A stretch of 64,000 nt of DNA from Tetradesmus obliquus (Eukaryota; Chlorophyta; Chlorophyceae; Sphaeropleales; Scenedesmaceae): the NCBI GenBank assembly GCA_030272155.1, contig CP126204.1, forward strand, positions 4,393,501 to 4,457,500. The letters are read 5' to 3'. The first letter of the stretch is position 1. Each line of letters starts with the position of its first letter. Below the pieces are notes generated by a model, which did not search any database, was not told where the DNA came from, and worked only from the letters and a program-made list of their open reading frames with translations. Shown piece after piece: positions 23,901 through 35,600 of the stretch. Both the position numbers and the translations under genes were made by a program.

Positions 23901-26900
23901 ATAGTGTCTGCTGCTGCTGCTGCTGCACCCAGAACGACTCAGGCTCGATTCTGGGTTTCTGCTGCTGCTGCTGCTGTTGTAGCTGCGGCAGGTAGGGTAT
24001 GACTGGGAGCACAGCCGTTCTGGCTGCAGCCTTGACTGCGGCTGCGGGCAGCAGTGCTGCAGCAGTGACATCCGGAGCACTGCTTCCTGCTGGCACTGCA
24101 GCTTGCTGCTGCTGGGCAGCTACCCAACGCAATCCACCGCTGCCATCTGCTGCCTCTGCTACTGCTACTGATGCAGGCTGCTGCTGCCCCACCCACTGGA
24201 CTGCTCCATTGGGGCCCCTTGCAACTGCAACCACGCTGCCAGAACCTGCTGCTGCTGGTGCTGCAGCTGCTGGAAGCAGCTTGCCAGCAAACCACCGCAC
24301 TGCAGCCGTGCATTTGGCAACCAGAGGCTGCTGCAGCACTGCTGCTTGACTGCGGACGTCACCGCCTGCTGCTGCTGCTGCTGCTGGTGGCAGTGCTGGT
24401 CTGAGCACCGTACCATGCACGACGCCTTTGCTGCTGCTGTCTGCCGACACCAGCCTGCGGCGATACCTGTGCAGCTGCTTATTATCACTGCCGCTCCGAG
24501 CAGCTCCCAGCAGCATGCGCCGCTGCCTGCTGCTGCTGCTGCCGCCCTTGCTTGCTGCTGCTGCAGCAGCAGTCACAGCGGGCCCTTGGGCTAGGCCAAC
24601 CAGAGTGAGTGTGTGCAACTCCAGCTGGCCTGCTCTGGCATCTGGCTGCAGCTTGAACAGGTCTACTGCATGGCCCATGTCGAGCATGGCAGAGTGTGAC
24701 AGCCGTTCCAAGGCTGCCCCTTCTGTGGCCCAGCCGTGCACTGCGCTGCTGTCTTGAGACTCGTGGCAGCTGACCTGCAGCGCAACAACAAGGACCATGT
24801 ACAGATGGTTGCAGGTCGCACAAGATAAGCACAATGCAACAAAATGCATGCTCCCATGGCTGGAAGGGCCCCCCAGGCCATCAGGGCCATGTGCCACAGG
24901 CAGGCGATGCTGGCAGGATGGGACACTGTGCATGCATGCTCTGTTAAATGCATGCATGCCAGCATGTACGCAGTGCCTGGCCATGGCCAAGTGTCAGCTG
25001 CGCTACTGTCTTGCGACTCGTAGCAGCGGCCTGCACGCAGAAGGGCAACAGCAAGGGCCAGGTGTGTCACAAGCAGGTGATGCTGGCAGGATGGGAAGCT
25101 GTAGCTGCTTTGCCCCACAACACTCGGGTTGAGCACATCCCATGCAACATGGGGTGAGCCCTCTGTCAGCCAAAGCACCGTGAACAAAACAACCATGGGC
25201 AGACGCAGCTGTGCGCTCAGAATCACTGCAACACGATCCCCGGCCCCTCACCACCGTCGCCAGCGACACACAGGCCTTGCTCTCGTAATCTAACACCTAC
25301 CACTGCCGAAGCAGCGCCAGCAGCGCAGCACACCACACCTATACCACTCCCTGCTGCCCCTCCCCACGCCCTCACCTGAGACCCCTGGTCTGCTGCTGCC
25401 AGCCCAGCCACCAGCCGCTGCTGCGGCAGCGGCTTAGGCCACTGCAGGCTGGCGCTGCCGCCAGGCCCTCACCTGGATTAACCCTTGTCCTTCACTCACC
25501 CCTGCTGTTATAACATGCGCAAGCATGCACAGCGCACCACACCCACACCACGCTCTGACGCCTCTCCCCATGCCCCGCCCTACTCCAGAATATGGTTGCA
25601 ATGGCGCGCTACAACTGCGTTGCCTGACTGTGCTGTCTCACCTGGGACCCCTGGTCTGCTGCTGCCAGCCCAGCCAGCAGCCGCTGCTGCGGCAGCGGGC
25701 CTGGCCACTGCAGGCTGGCGCTGCCGCCAGGCCCAGCCCCAGCTGCCGCCACAACCGGCAGCACTGCGGCGCAGCTGCTCAAACATACCAAGTCCTTGTG
25801 ACACCCTGCCGCTCTAACATTCCCAGGCATACCATGCGCAGCGTACCACACCCAAGAGCCAACAATCCCCTGCCGCCCCTCCCCAGGCCCTCACCTGGGA
25901 CCCCTGGTCTGCTGCTGCCAGCCCAGCCACCAGCCGCTGCTGCGGCAGCGGCCCCGGCCACTGCAGACTGGCGCTGCCGCCAGGCCCAGCCCCAGCTGCC
26001 GCCACAACCGGCAGCACTGCGGCGCAGCTGCTCAAACATACCAAGTCCTTGTGACACCCTGCCGCTCTAACATTCCCAGGCATACCATGCGCAGCGTACC
26101 ACACCCAAGAGCCAACAATCCCCTGCCGCCCCTCCCCAGGCCCTCACCTGAGACCCCTGGTCTGCTGCTGCCAGCCCAGCCACCAGCCGCTGCTGCGGCA
26201 GCGGCCCCGGCCACTGCAGACTGGCGCTGCCGCCAGGCCCAGCCCCAGCTGCAGCCACCACCGGCAGCACTGCGGCGTAGCTGCTGCTGTTGTAGCGCGG
26301 CGCAGACGCGCACACGCTGTAGCCCACGATCTCAGTTTTAGTGGCTTTCAGCACGATGCCTGTTGCTGGCGGCCAGGCGCTGCTAGGGTCGGGCTTGAGA
26401 GACAGCAGCGGGGCTGCGATGACGGCTAGGCCGTCACGAGACAGCCCTGACAGGGCCTCAAGCACGCCCTGCGAAATGTTCGGTGAAAGCAAAATGCTTA
26501 GCGCAAGCACGGCGCCAGTCCATGAGAAGACAAGAGAGATCTTTGCAGGAAGGGATGCGCAGGGTTGCAGGGGGTGCAAGGGACGCACACGCAGATGGTG
26601 ATTGCACATCAAGCCGCCGCCCGCAGCAGCACAGCAACACTGATCTGCGGGGCTAAACTTCAGCTCAGCTTGCTGGTGGTAAAACCTCCTGCAGGGCCCT
26701 GATCTTTGCAACTCCATTGCCCGGCTGCTGCTGCTGCTGCTGCTGCTGCTGTGCAAGGCCTTCCCACGCACCTGCAGCGCGGCATCTGTGCGCGCCAGCG
26801 CAGTCAGCGGCGCAGCGGAGTGTGCTTTTAGCGGGGCGCTGTACAGGCTGGGGTCACTCAGCTTCATTGGCAGCGCTGGTGCAAGCTGCTGCCGCGCGCT

Positions 26901-29456
26901 GCGCCAGGTGTCCTTTGCGATTGCTGACCTGGACATGAACTTGATGTCCAGCAGGTCGCGGTTTGTGTACACGGACTGCTGTCAAACATGGTCAAACATG
27001 GTACATGCCGGGTCAGCATCTGGTCAAAACACTGGTTCAGAGTTGACTTGGTCCAGCGTGAATTTGGGAGGGCGCATGCAGCACTGGACCACCTGCCGCA
27101 CTCCAGCAAGGAGCGCACAGCTGGACCTTCAGCTGATGAACAAAAAGCTACAACCCACCAATCTGCCGGCAAAGCATCAGCCACACATGCAACTGCGCCT
27201 TCAGCAGGACAGCAGTGCTGCACTATGTGTTGTGCACTTGCGGCAGCATGCACGGGCAGGCCTACGCACCTCCCAGACAGTGATTCCAGGGCCCCGCTGC
27301 AGCCATGCTGCTTCCTCCTTCAGTACGGGGTCAGTACTGCTGAACATGACCTGCCAGTAGGCCAAGTACTCAACCTCTCGCTGACTTGCGGCCACGTGCG
27401 TTGCGTTGTTTGACACGAGCCGGATGTCGCGCCTGCAGGATGGCAGGTAGAACAGCAGGTGACAGCAGCAGGCGGTTCGCAGGACAGACGGCGGCAACGA
27501 TTGAGACGCATCACAGGAAACATACATACGCCTCTGCCGCATGACATCTTGCTACACTAGCAGCAGGAGCTGAGACACAGGAACCCTGAACCCGCCCCAA
27601 ATCCCTTTGAATACGTACCTATCCCAGTAGAAGAACCATATGTTGAAGGTGTTGATCAGAGACAGCCCAGACAGCTGGTTGCCTGACTGCCTGTCGCCAT
27701 ACGCCAGGTTCTCAATAACCAAGCCATCAAAGGTTACGTTTGCGTGCTGTCCTGCAAGCGACACCTTGTTCACACCCATGCCCAGGTCCAGTGAGGTTGC
27801 GGCCCCTTGCTGTCCTGCAAGCACTAATGGCCTCCCAACTGCCAGCGCAGCAGCTGGCGATGAGCCGCCCTGCTGCTGCTGCATCAGCGGGTGCTGCCCC
27901 CAGCTGATGTTGCTCGACAGCAGCACAAACAGCGGCCGCACAGTATCAAACGTGGCATACTTCAGCAGTGCCGGCACAAAGCTGGCGTTGCTAACACCCA
28001 GCAGATAGTTGGTGCCCTGCAGGGTGTCATCTGCTGCTTCGCTAGGCCCGTTTGAGCCCTGAAACTGCAGGAACAGCCCGCAACCCCTGCAGGAGAAGCC
28101 GCCGCTGCTGAAGCTGCTGACGTACACATAACTCACGTAGTCCTGCAAGCAAGGGCACGCGGAGCAACATAAGGTAAGTTGCTGCGCTGGTAGGGAGTTG
28201 TTGCTACCCTGCTTGCATGCGGAACTTATGAAGGTTGCGAAGGTTGCAAAGGCAATCTCTATGTTGAACGCACAGCAGCATGGCAGCAAGAGCAGCCCAT
28301 GCAGCAGCCAGGCAGAGCGGTGAGCGAGAGCCAAGCCCCACAGTTGCTGCTGTGACAGCTGGCTGACACAGGCTACAGGCATCTGCGCAGCGCTGCACTG
28401 TTGCTGTGCTGAGCTTGGCACGGCCTGCGCCTGACCATGGAGCCAGTTCTTGTGAGGCAGTGCATGCCACCAGCATCAGTAGCATATACTCGACACACAT
28501 ACATCACCCTCTGCTGCTGTACAGCCTGCTGAGAGATGTTTGCTGCGCTGCACTGCGCTGCTGGCATAAAAATTGTCGAATGCCACGCACAAATGCGCAG
28601 GCATGTTGGGACAACACCACATGGCCAGCTGCGAAGTAAGCTTGCGCTGCTGCTTGTCCTGCTGCTTGAGCTGACAACCCAGGCTGGCGCCTCAAGGCAC
28701 CCCACAGCACCCAGCACTGCAGCTGCTGCTTGTCATCAGTACATCAAGTCACGCCGCGTCCCTCTGCGCCAGCCTCTCACCGTGTACAGGTTCAGGCTCC
28801 AGCTGGCTACTGCCTGCTGCACATCCAAGTCACTGACAACGCCGCGCAGCGCTGCTACTGCTTCTGCATTTCTGCCCTGGGGTACCGCATACACCAGCTG
28901 CACATTGGAGAGGTTTGCAGGAACGCCCCTCGCCAGCAGCGGAGGCTGTAGCAAGTCCTGGATGCTGAGAGACGGCGGCATGACGCTGCTGCTCTGCAGG
29001 ATAACATTGCTGATGTGTGCCGAGGTGATGCCTGCAGCGATGCAGCGAGGGCAGGAGCAGTGTGAGGCATGCAGGCATGTGCTGGCAAGCATGCGTGAGT
29101 GATGCCTGATCTGCACAAGCAGTGCGCTGCATAAGAAGGTAAGGCTATAGTACAGATGGCAGTTGACTGCTCAGGCTGCAGGACCAGGGATGGTGATGGG
29201 CTGACAGCACACCTGACAGGGGTGGGCCCAACAGCACCACCGTGGAAAGCTCGCCAGCCACAGCACCCTCCAGCGAAAGCTCCGCTACATTTGAGCTGCC
29301 TGTGGTTTGAACGTCTGCTGTATTAAGCGTACAGTTCTGCGTGATGGACCATGAAAGGGGCCCGCTAGAGACGCACGGCACAGGCTGCCCGGCGTTCGCC
29401 GAAAACAGCGATACCAGAAGCAGATATAGGCACCAGATCGTGTTGACCTTATGCAT
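14914..29456 (-). CDS. Receptor-like TKL-type protein kinase, single-pass membrane protein
   Basis: Exons: 29456-29213, 29031-28781, 28142-27619, 27432-27270, 26978-26772, 26468-26148, 24774-23655, 23176-21952, 21616-21397, 20686-20408, 19533-19411, 19151-18789, 18425-18360, 18083-17963, 16830-16689, 16090-14914. All phases agree, giving 2,181 residues. A signal peptide (residues 1-22, core WCLYLLLVSLFSANAG) leads into a ~1,000-residue Asn/Ser-rich ectodomain of unknown fold. The membrane helix is about 1036-1059 and is followed by RRRR. Kinase: P-loop GQGSFGIVY (~1343), VAVK lysine ~1363, catalytic loop HGDLKASN with Asp ~1566, DFG ~1683, GTLTHMAPE, then SYGVLLWEL and a conserved RPTF end (~1790). 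HGD instead of HRD makes it a non-RD kinase. A ~110-residue Ala/Ser insertion separates the catalytic loop from DFG. The tail (~1806-2181) is Gln/Ala-rich. The ligand is unknown. Many exon edges are tandemly copied in the introns. Confidence 0.82.
16437..16500 (-). repeat. Extra copy of receptor-like kinase exon 15 3' end
   Basis: A second copy of the exon 15 end (EACWAQEPHAR followed by a GTGAGG donor) lies about 250 bases beyond the exon used (16686-16750). It is intact enough to splice in principle but has no matching 5' half. Confidence 0.85.
16779..17640 (-). repeat. Eight-copy ~112-base array of kinase exon 15 5' half plus acceptor
   Basis: Copies of the coding stretch GIPKPLLGHYIVSQAMRP with an upstream CTGCAG or similar acceptor start at plus-strand positions about 16779, 16891, 17003, 17115, 17230, 17338, 17450 and 17585. 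Periods are 108-135, mostly 112. The copy at 16830-16779 continues into the rest of exon 15; the other seven end in intron. Copies differ by scattered substitutions, e.g. His-Tyr versus His-Cys and a degraded copy at 17450. Confidence 0.92.
17831..17904. repeat. (ATCA)n tract in kinase intron 14
   Basis: About 18 ATCA units, nearly perfect; one 'acca' variant at the right end. Confidence 0.95.
18083..18204 (-). repeat. Two-copy exon 14 5' edge
   Basis: The first ~45 bases of kinase exon 14 with acceptor (18045-18095) recur diverged at about 18160-18204 in the upstream intron (agctccggtgccatgtgtgt). Confidence 0.75.
19485..19680 (-). repeat. Two-copy exon 11 5' edge
   Basis: The kinase exon 11 start (GTLRQALDAGLLVNKA with acceptor, 19486-19545) recurs at about 19608-19668 with few changes. 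Confidence 0.85.
19800..20460 (-). repeat. Six-copy array of kinase exon 10 3' edge plus donor
   Basis: The exon 10 end (EMQLVMEYCDQ and a GTGCGG/GTACGA-type donor) occurs at about 20401-20450 (continuous with exon 10) and at about 20281, 20171, 20046, 19917 and 19801. Spacing is 110-130 bases and divergence increases with distance. Confidence 0.88.
20985..21430 (-). repeat. Multi-copy array of kinase exon 9 3' part plus donor
   Basis: The exon 9 end (KPDKHGGLLKQEHMAVQ plus GTGCGC) is at 21397-21500. A long copy lies at 21140-21262, and short copies of the HMAVQ-donor edge lie at 21313-21345 and about 20985-21010. Confidence 0.82.
23240..23480 (-). repeat. Seven-copy 32-base minisatellite in kinase intron 7
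   Basis: The unit contains 'ttgcgccagctgggg' and repeats exactly every 32 bases from about 23266 to 23470, seven copies with 1-3 changes each. It is adjacent to, but does not include, the exon 8 acceptor at 23177-23178. Confidence 0.93.
25375..26300 (-). repeat. 253-base tandem units carrying kinase exon 6 3' half and donor
   Basis: Near-identical units span the exon 6 3' half (AAVLPVVAAAGAGPGG... to AAADQGSQ), its GTGAGG donor and about 100 bases of intron. The phase marker 'ccaagtccttgtg' recurs at 25788 and 26041 (253 apart). A further copy lies at about 25640-25800 and a partial one at 25375-25465. The copy ending at 26148 is continuous with exon 6. Confidence 0.9.
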
Positions 29457-30153
29457 CACATCTAGGCGAAAGCTGCAGCATGATGACCTCCAAAGCTTGC
29501 TCTCCGTCGATGGTAAGATACGTGCCAACGAACAGTTGAAGTCCTTTGAAGATTGATGATCTGCTGGGAGCAATCGTTCACGGATCCGTGTCTTTCGCAA
29601 AGGGTTGCGAACATGCCCATGTGACAAGCCCGTATGCAAGTGCTGTGGCGCCGGCCTTGATCAACGGATATCAGCGTTCTGTAGGCTGCAACACGATACC
29701 GGCGTTGCTACAGCAAGAAGTCCGCAACTTCAAGCAGGGCATGCAAGTGTCTGGACTGACAACCCACAAGTGATTCATACAAAGAACTAGATGCCAGGCC
29801 CTGGCAGTATGCCAATTGACCGTCAATAGGCAGTAGAAGAGTAAGGCGTCCTCAAGCCTGGCCAGCCGTGCTGTGGAGATGCTCCTGTGGGGTGATGCCT
29901 GTGAAAGCATTGGACTAAGTTCACACAGCCCTGCAGGCTGGGTACATTGTCAGGGTCTGCAGTATCAGCCCATCAGCAATAAAAAGAAAGTAGCTTCAAA
30001 CCTCTTCTGTTGCTCCAGCAACCGTCTCAGTGCCGTCAATGTCACTGCTGCTACGCCTGCAGGCAGCAGCTGCTGCAGCTGCTGAAGGCAGTGCCGTTCA
30101 CCGTCCCTGCTAGTGCCGACAGAGCTGTGCCATCTTTCTTGACAGCCCCGCAC
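29457..30153. promoter_or_regulatory. Spacer with promoter of receptor-like kinase
   Basis: About 700 bases lie between the stop of the upstream minus-strand gene and the kinase start. No coding region is supported. It should hold the 3' UTR of the coiled-coil gene and the kinase promoter/5' UTR; no clear TATA box or TGTAA signal was seen. Confidence 0.4.
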
Positions 30154-30313
30154 CTACTGCTTATTGTCACTGCTGCTACTGGCTGAACTGCTACTAGCTG
30201 TCTTGTCGTGCTGCTCTCCATTTACTGCACTGCTGCTGGCGTGCATGGTTGGGGAGGCCCAAGCAACTGACTTTGAGCGCTTGAGGCCTCTGCTGCTCTG
30301 CTCAGTGCTGCCA

Positions 30314-30356
<43 letters not shown>

Positions 30357-32235
30357 CATCCCTGGCATCTGCCTGCTCCTTGGCCTGCCGTATCAGCTTC
30401 AGCAGCTGCAGCTGCTTCTCAGTCAGCACAACCTCCAGCTTCCTGCAAGCAGGCAGCCCGCAGCCAAGCAGATCACACGGCAGCAGCAACAGCAGATTGA
30501 ACAGCACAGACACGCAGACACAATGGCTGCAGGATACTGATGAGAAGCTGCGCATGTACGGCGTGACCGCATGCACACAACATTGGTGTGTTATAGCTGC
30601 ATTGCCGGCACGTAGGAGGAGGTTGGCAGCACACGTGCGCTGTCTGATACCACACAACACACAGCTGCACGACCCACAGAACCCGCACGCTCACCTTGCT
30701 AGCGCTATATTTGATGCAGCCAGTGGATACATGTAGCAGGATACCGCCAATACACACAGGGCTGCACCAGCCACGCAAGCCGCATGCCCACCTGGCTAGC
30801 GCTATGTTGGCCTCTGCTCGGCGTGACGCAGCAGCCAGCGCGTCAGCCACAGACGCCTTCTGCAGCAGCGCAGAGCGCGCTGCTGGCTCGTCACCCAGCA
30901 TGATGTGCTGCAGCGCATACTCCTGCACAGCATTGCAGACAAAGGCAGGGCAAGGCGATGTCGGGTTTGGCGGCATTAAAGTTGCCGCAGTGCTAACTTG
31001 AGCTGACTCAAGCAGCTTGAGATGCCGTCAGAGTGCGCTGCAGCTGCGTGCTGCCAATGACTTATGAGTTGCCACCTGCTGTGCAGTGACACCACGGCCC
31101 AACAATCTCACCCACAACTAGCGTCATAAAGCAGGCAGCAGCCGGCCTTGGCTGACCTGTTTGACAGCCGTTCAACAGCAGGTGTAATGTTACATAGCTG
31201 CAGCTGCCGCGAGCGCTCTGCCAGCCTCCTGCTGCGGCACACTGCCACCTAGCATAAAACCCAACCCGACCCGACAGCAGTTCAACAGCAGGTAAGGTGT
31301 TACCTGCAGCTGCCGCGAACGCTCTGCCAGCCTCCTGCTGCGGCGTGCTGCCACCTCAGCTGCCTGGCCAGCCTCCCGCAGCTCAGCCTGCAGGCCATCA
31401 GCCTGCTGCTTGAGGCCCTCTATTACGTCCAGCAGGCCTGCAGCAGCAGTCATAGCGGCAACGACAGCAGCGGAGGTGAAGCAATTCAGCAGCAGGTGCT
31501 GGCCTGCAGCGCATCAGCCTGCTGCTTGGGGCGCTCTATCACGTCCAGAAGGCCTGCAGCAGCAGTCAAAGCGGCAATAATAAAGCGAAGGTGAAGCAAT
31601 TCAGCAGCAGGTGTCAGCCTGCAGCGCGTCAGCCTGCTGCTTGAGGCCCTCTATGACGTCAAGCAGGCCTGCAGGAGCAATGAAAGCAGCGGTCAAAGCA
31701 GCGGTCAAAGCAGTGTGATCAGAAGATGCTGGCCTGCTGTTCTTCAGCCTGCTGCTTTGGCCCGCTGTAACAGCTTTGTGGGTAACATGACTGCTGTAAA
31801 ACTTGACGACCTGTACACAATGTTATGCTGGGCACACATCACAAAGCATTGGTGGCTGCATGGATACAGAACCCAACAAAGCTGCAGCTGAGCATCACAT
31901 GCTTAACTGTTGCATGGATATACATAGGCGTGTAGTACGTCAGTTTTAGGCATGTGTACAACAAACTCGTCTGCACAGCTGTGCAGCTGCTGCTGCAGCA
32001 GCAAAGCACCCCGACATAATTGCTCACCTTTTGCCACATGAACGACATGTGAGGCGGGGCAGCGCCTGCTGCTGCTACTGTTGCTGTCCCATAACTGCTG
32101 ACGCACAGCAGCTGCAGCTGCTGCAGTTGTGGTGAGGCCGCCCCTGCCTACAGCGCAGTGCAGCAGCCGTGCATGGATGTGCTGCCGTGTTTGTAGCGCG
32201 CCAGAGCAGCTGCTGCTGTAGTGTGCCACTAGCAT
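30154..32235 (-). CDS. Organelle-targeted coiled-coil protein of plant/algal type
   Basis: Four exons, 32235-32028, 31437-31304, 30922-30792 and 30442-30154, are fully phase-consistent and give 253 residues. Residues 1 to ~65 (MLVAHYSSSCSGALQTRQHI, then Arg/Ser/Ala-rich) look like a transit peptide. The body is one long predicted coiled coil: LLDVIEGLKQQADGLQAELR, then a segment with GDEPAARSALLQKASVADAL, then KLEVVLTEKQLQLLKLI. The pattern 'x-GDE-x-x-AR-x-x-L-x-x-K' recalls the PspA/IM30 (Vipp1) coiled coil and an uncharacterised plant coiled-coil family in which a similar 'ARxLLLQKK' heptad occurs; I cannot decide between them. A Ser-rich, low-complexity tail follows an 11-Ala run (GCA tract at 30317-30350). 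The gene is divergent from the COG0354 gene. Confidence 0.7.
30680..30800 (-). repeat. Copy of coiled-coil exon 3 3' edge
   Basis: The exon 3 end with donor (gcccacctggctagcgctatgttgg, 30785-30809) recurs in altered form at about 30686-30712 (gctcaccttgctagcgctatatt). Confidence 0.7.
31195..31345 (-). repeat. Copy of coiled-coil exon 2 3' edge
   Basis: The exon 2 end (RRSRRLAERSRQLQ and donor, 31301-31345) recurs at 31197-31240. The repeat unit includes 'cagttcaacagcaggt' and is about 108 bases long. Confidence 0.85.
31380..31690 (-). repeat. Three-copy array of coiled-coil exon 2 5' edge
   Basis: The acceptor and start of exon 2 (LLDVIEGLKQQAD) occur at about 31395-31440 (used), 31510-31560 and 31620-31668. 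Periods are about 115 bases. Confidence 0.88.
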
Positions 32236-32696
32236 GCACCTGACAGGCAACCTCAGCCTTATCACAGCCAAAACAATGATGCAGGGAGGGATCTACTGTT
32301 TGATGTTACAAATGCTCTGTGGATGAGGGACAGCCAGCAGGCCCTGTGCATGCGTATGGTGTTATAGGTTTAAAGTACGATCTGATGATAGTGTTCGTTC
32401 ATGTATAGGCATCTGCACTGAGTGGTTTGGCTGCTATCATTGCTGCCAACATCAGGGACTTCAATGGACAACTGACCTGGCACGTCAGTGTCACTGACAC
32501 AAGCACCGAGCACACGATAACTCTTTATAATTAAAATTTCAGCTGTGGTTGTCTGGACTGGTTGACGTTTCATGCCGTGGCTCTTCACGTCGTGCTTCCT
32601 GTTCTGCAAGTACAGCATTGGTAGACTGCTGCCGTAGGTTACAAGGGCCGATTTGGACCATTTCAAGTCGCGAACCAGGTTTTGGATCTTTTTGCG
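32236..32696. promoter_or_regulatory. Bidirectional promoter region of coiled-coil and COG0354 genes
   Basis: This is the 461-base spacer between two divergent ATGs (32235 minus, 32697 plus). It contains an A/T-rich patch 'ctttataattaaaatttc' at 32523-32540. No other gene is seen. Confidence 0.5.
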
Positions 32697-35600
32697 ATGA
32701 AATTACGCCAGCCTTACGTAACAAGCCGAAGCACACCGGCAGCAGTAGCAGCATCATTGCCACCAGCAGCTGCTCTGCCGAAGAGAAGGAACAGCGCCTG
32801 CTGCAGCTACAGGTGATTAAGTAACGTAGATTATTGATATATAATGTGCTCTGTCTGCCAATGTATGGCTGAGGTGCTTGTTTCTGGTCTTCACACCCAC
32901 AACACACTGGCAGAGTGTGGCTCTTCCTGCGCGTATGTTCAACGCCAGTGTTGCATGTGTCATTCATGCCTGGTACTTGAAAACTGTATGCGTACAATGG
33001 CGCTGTAGTACTGGCAGCATGCCAGTCTCATTCCGCTCTGCTCTGCTGTTGAAACTTGCAGACACCTTGCAGCAGCATGCCCCAGCAACAGCAGCAGCAG
33101 CAGGCTGCTGCCACTTGTCAGGTCAACCCCGCCTGGGCTTGACCTGAGTGCCCTTGGCATTGAAGTGCCAGACATTGATGCAGCAGACATTGCGTCATAC
33201 CAGCAGGAGCTAGGAGCCGAGTTTGATGTGAGTTGCGCTGAACGTCTGATAGGCAGCCGGCTGAACGCGCAGCATATCAGTAGGCTCGTTGTATCAGCAG
33301 GTGCTCTGTGACAAGTGTGAAGGCAGCAGTTAATGCACGCAAGTTCCTGCATGCTGCTTGCAGGCGCCACAGGACAGCAGCATCCCTCGCACATCGTCAG
33401 GCAGAAGAAGTCAGTCGTCCTACAGCAACTGACCAAACAACAGCAGGCAGCAGGAGTAACTATTCTAAGCCAGCCCAGCACATGCACCACAAAGCTTGCT
33501 TAATGTTGTAAATCGCATTAACAACAGCCCTAAATGTTGTTCTTGCAACAGCTGCAAAGCTGCCAGGAGCCCTGACTATCAGCCTAAGCAAATGCCCTGC
33601 TTGCACTCGTCACACTGAATTGCCTCCTCCACTGCACCTTATTGCTGCTGCTGCTGCTGCAGGCGGCTGGCGTGGCCGTCACCTTCAACAACACCGAGAA
33701 AGTGGTGGAAGCGCTGAGCCATGGTGTGGCTCTGGTCGACAGGTAACAGCCGCAGCTGAGCTGCTTGCATGTTCTCAGCTCTCCAATTGTCTTTATGACA
33801 GGTGACAGCCGCAGCTGTGCTGCTTGTGCGTCGTCAGCTCTCCACATGTCTGGTTGACGGATGACAGCCGCAGCTGAGCTGTTTGCGCGTTTTCAGCTCT
33901 CCACATGTTTGGTTGACGGATGACAGCCGCAGCTGAGCTGTTTGCGCGTTTTCAGCTCTACAAAAGTCTTGTTGACAGGTGACAGCCGCAGCTGAGCTGG
34001 CTGCATAACGTCTCCTCAGGTGCCTGTTGCAGTGTAGCAGCTGAAACACGCACCAGTGCAACCCGCTTCTTCAACTGCTTCCGTCTGCTCCCGCGTGCAC
34101 AGGTCGCACTGGGGCCGGCTGCGGGTGTCTGGCGGGGACCGGCTGTCGCTGCTGCACAACCAGTCAACCGCCGACTTTAAGCAACTGAAGCCAGGGCAGG
34201 GCTGCGACACGGTGTGTGCACAAGAGTGTTGTGTTGGGTCAAGTGTTCATGATGCCACCTGGTGTTGTGTGATGTAGCGTTGCCGCTGCACAACCAGTCA
34301 ACTGCCGACTTTGAGCAGCTGCAGCCAGGCCAGGGCTGTGACACGGTGCGTGGGGCGTCACAAATGATGTTATTTTTGTTTTGAGTTGTATCTTAGGTGA
34401 CGGCATTGCTACCATCAGCAGCTGACTTCAACCAGCTGAAGCCAGGGCAGGGCTGCGACACGGTGCGTGGGCAGGTGCTGCGTCACGCAGCGATCCAATG
34501 GTTGGATTGCTGCGACGTCTAGTGGCAGCTTGCATAGTGTCGCTGCTGCACAGTCAGTCCAGCACTGACGTCAAGCAGTAGGAGCCAGATCAAGGCTGTG
34601 GCATGCTGCGTGCAGGATGCATAGATTAGGCTCTGATCATTTCTTGTAGGTTATGTCTTGTGCCTGCGTCACTGCTGCGGCTGTTCCTGTTCTTGTCGTA
34701 GGTGCTGGTGAATGCGCAGGCGCGCTGCCTGGACCTGGCAACAGCGCTGGTTCTGGAGAGCAGCGTGATGCTGCTGGTGTCACCCGCCATCGAATGTTGC
34801 AGTGACATGCACCGGCTGTGCTGCTGATGCTGCTGTCGTCCTGCAGGTGCTGGTGAATGCGCAGGCGCGCTGCCTGGACCTCGCAACAACGCTTGTGCTG
34901 CGGTCGTGTGATAATCAGTAACAATGCGGCTGCTGTTCCTCATGTTCTTGTCGCAGGTGCTGGTGAATGCGCAGGCGCGCTGCCTGGACCTGGCAACAGC
35001 GCTGGTTCTGGAGAGCAGCGTGATGCTCCTGGTGTCACCCACCATGCGGCAGCCGCTGCTGCAGCGCCTGGACAAGTTCATCTTTCCTGCAGATGATGTG
35101 GAGGTGTCTGACGTCAGCGGCCGCTGCGGCATGCTGACAATCCTGGGGCCACAGGCGGATGATGTCATGCAGGAGCTTGCAGGGGTAAGGGTTCGAGGGT
35201 TGAGAGATGTACGGTTGTGTATGGTTAGTGTGAACGGTGCTGTCCTTGCAGCGTGTAATGCTGTGCAGCAGCTTGCGGGGTTTTGCAGTGAGATGTGGCA
35301 CACCTGTGCTAATGCTATTTTGGTGATGTGAGGATAATGATGATGCATGCGCCATGCCTGGAAGTACCCAGCTGCTGTTACCTCTGTATCCCTGCACCTG
35401 TGTAAAGCTTGCAGGTGGGCCGTCGACACTCTCCAATAACAACATGCTAGTATCAACTCTTCTCACTGACAGCATGTTGCATTTTTTGACTGCCGGATGT
35501 GCTGCAGCTGGGCTGTCAGCACCATCTCTGACATCTGGTCCTGCACCTGTCTGGCTTGCAGGAAGCGTGCAAGCTGCAAGGAGAACCGTACTGCCGCCAC

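Noticed and set aside
32549-32824. Alternative frame of exon 1 of the COG0354 gene (Cys/Ser-rich, no ATG)
   Set aside because: The ATG at 32697 in another frame gives a transit-peptide-like start and joins exon 2 in phase; the longer frame has no ATG and does not.
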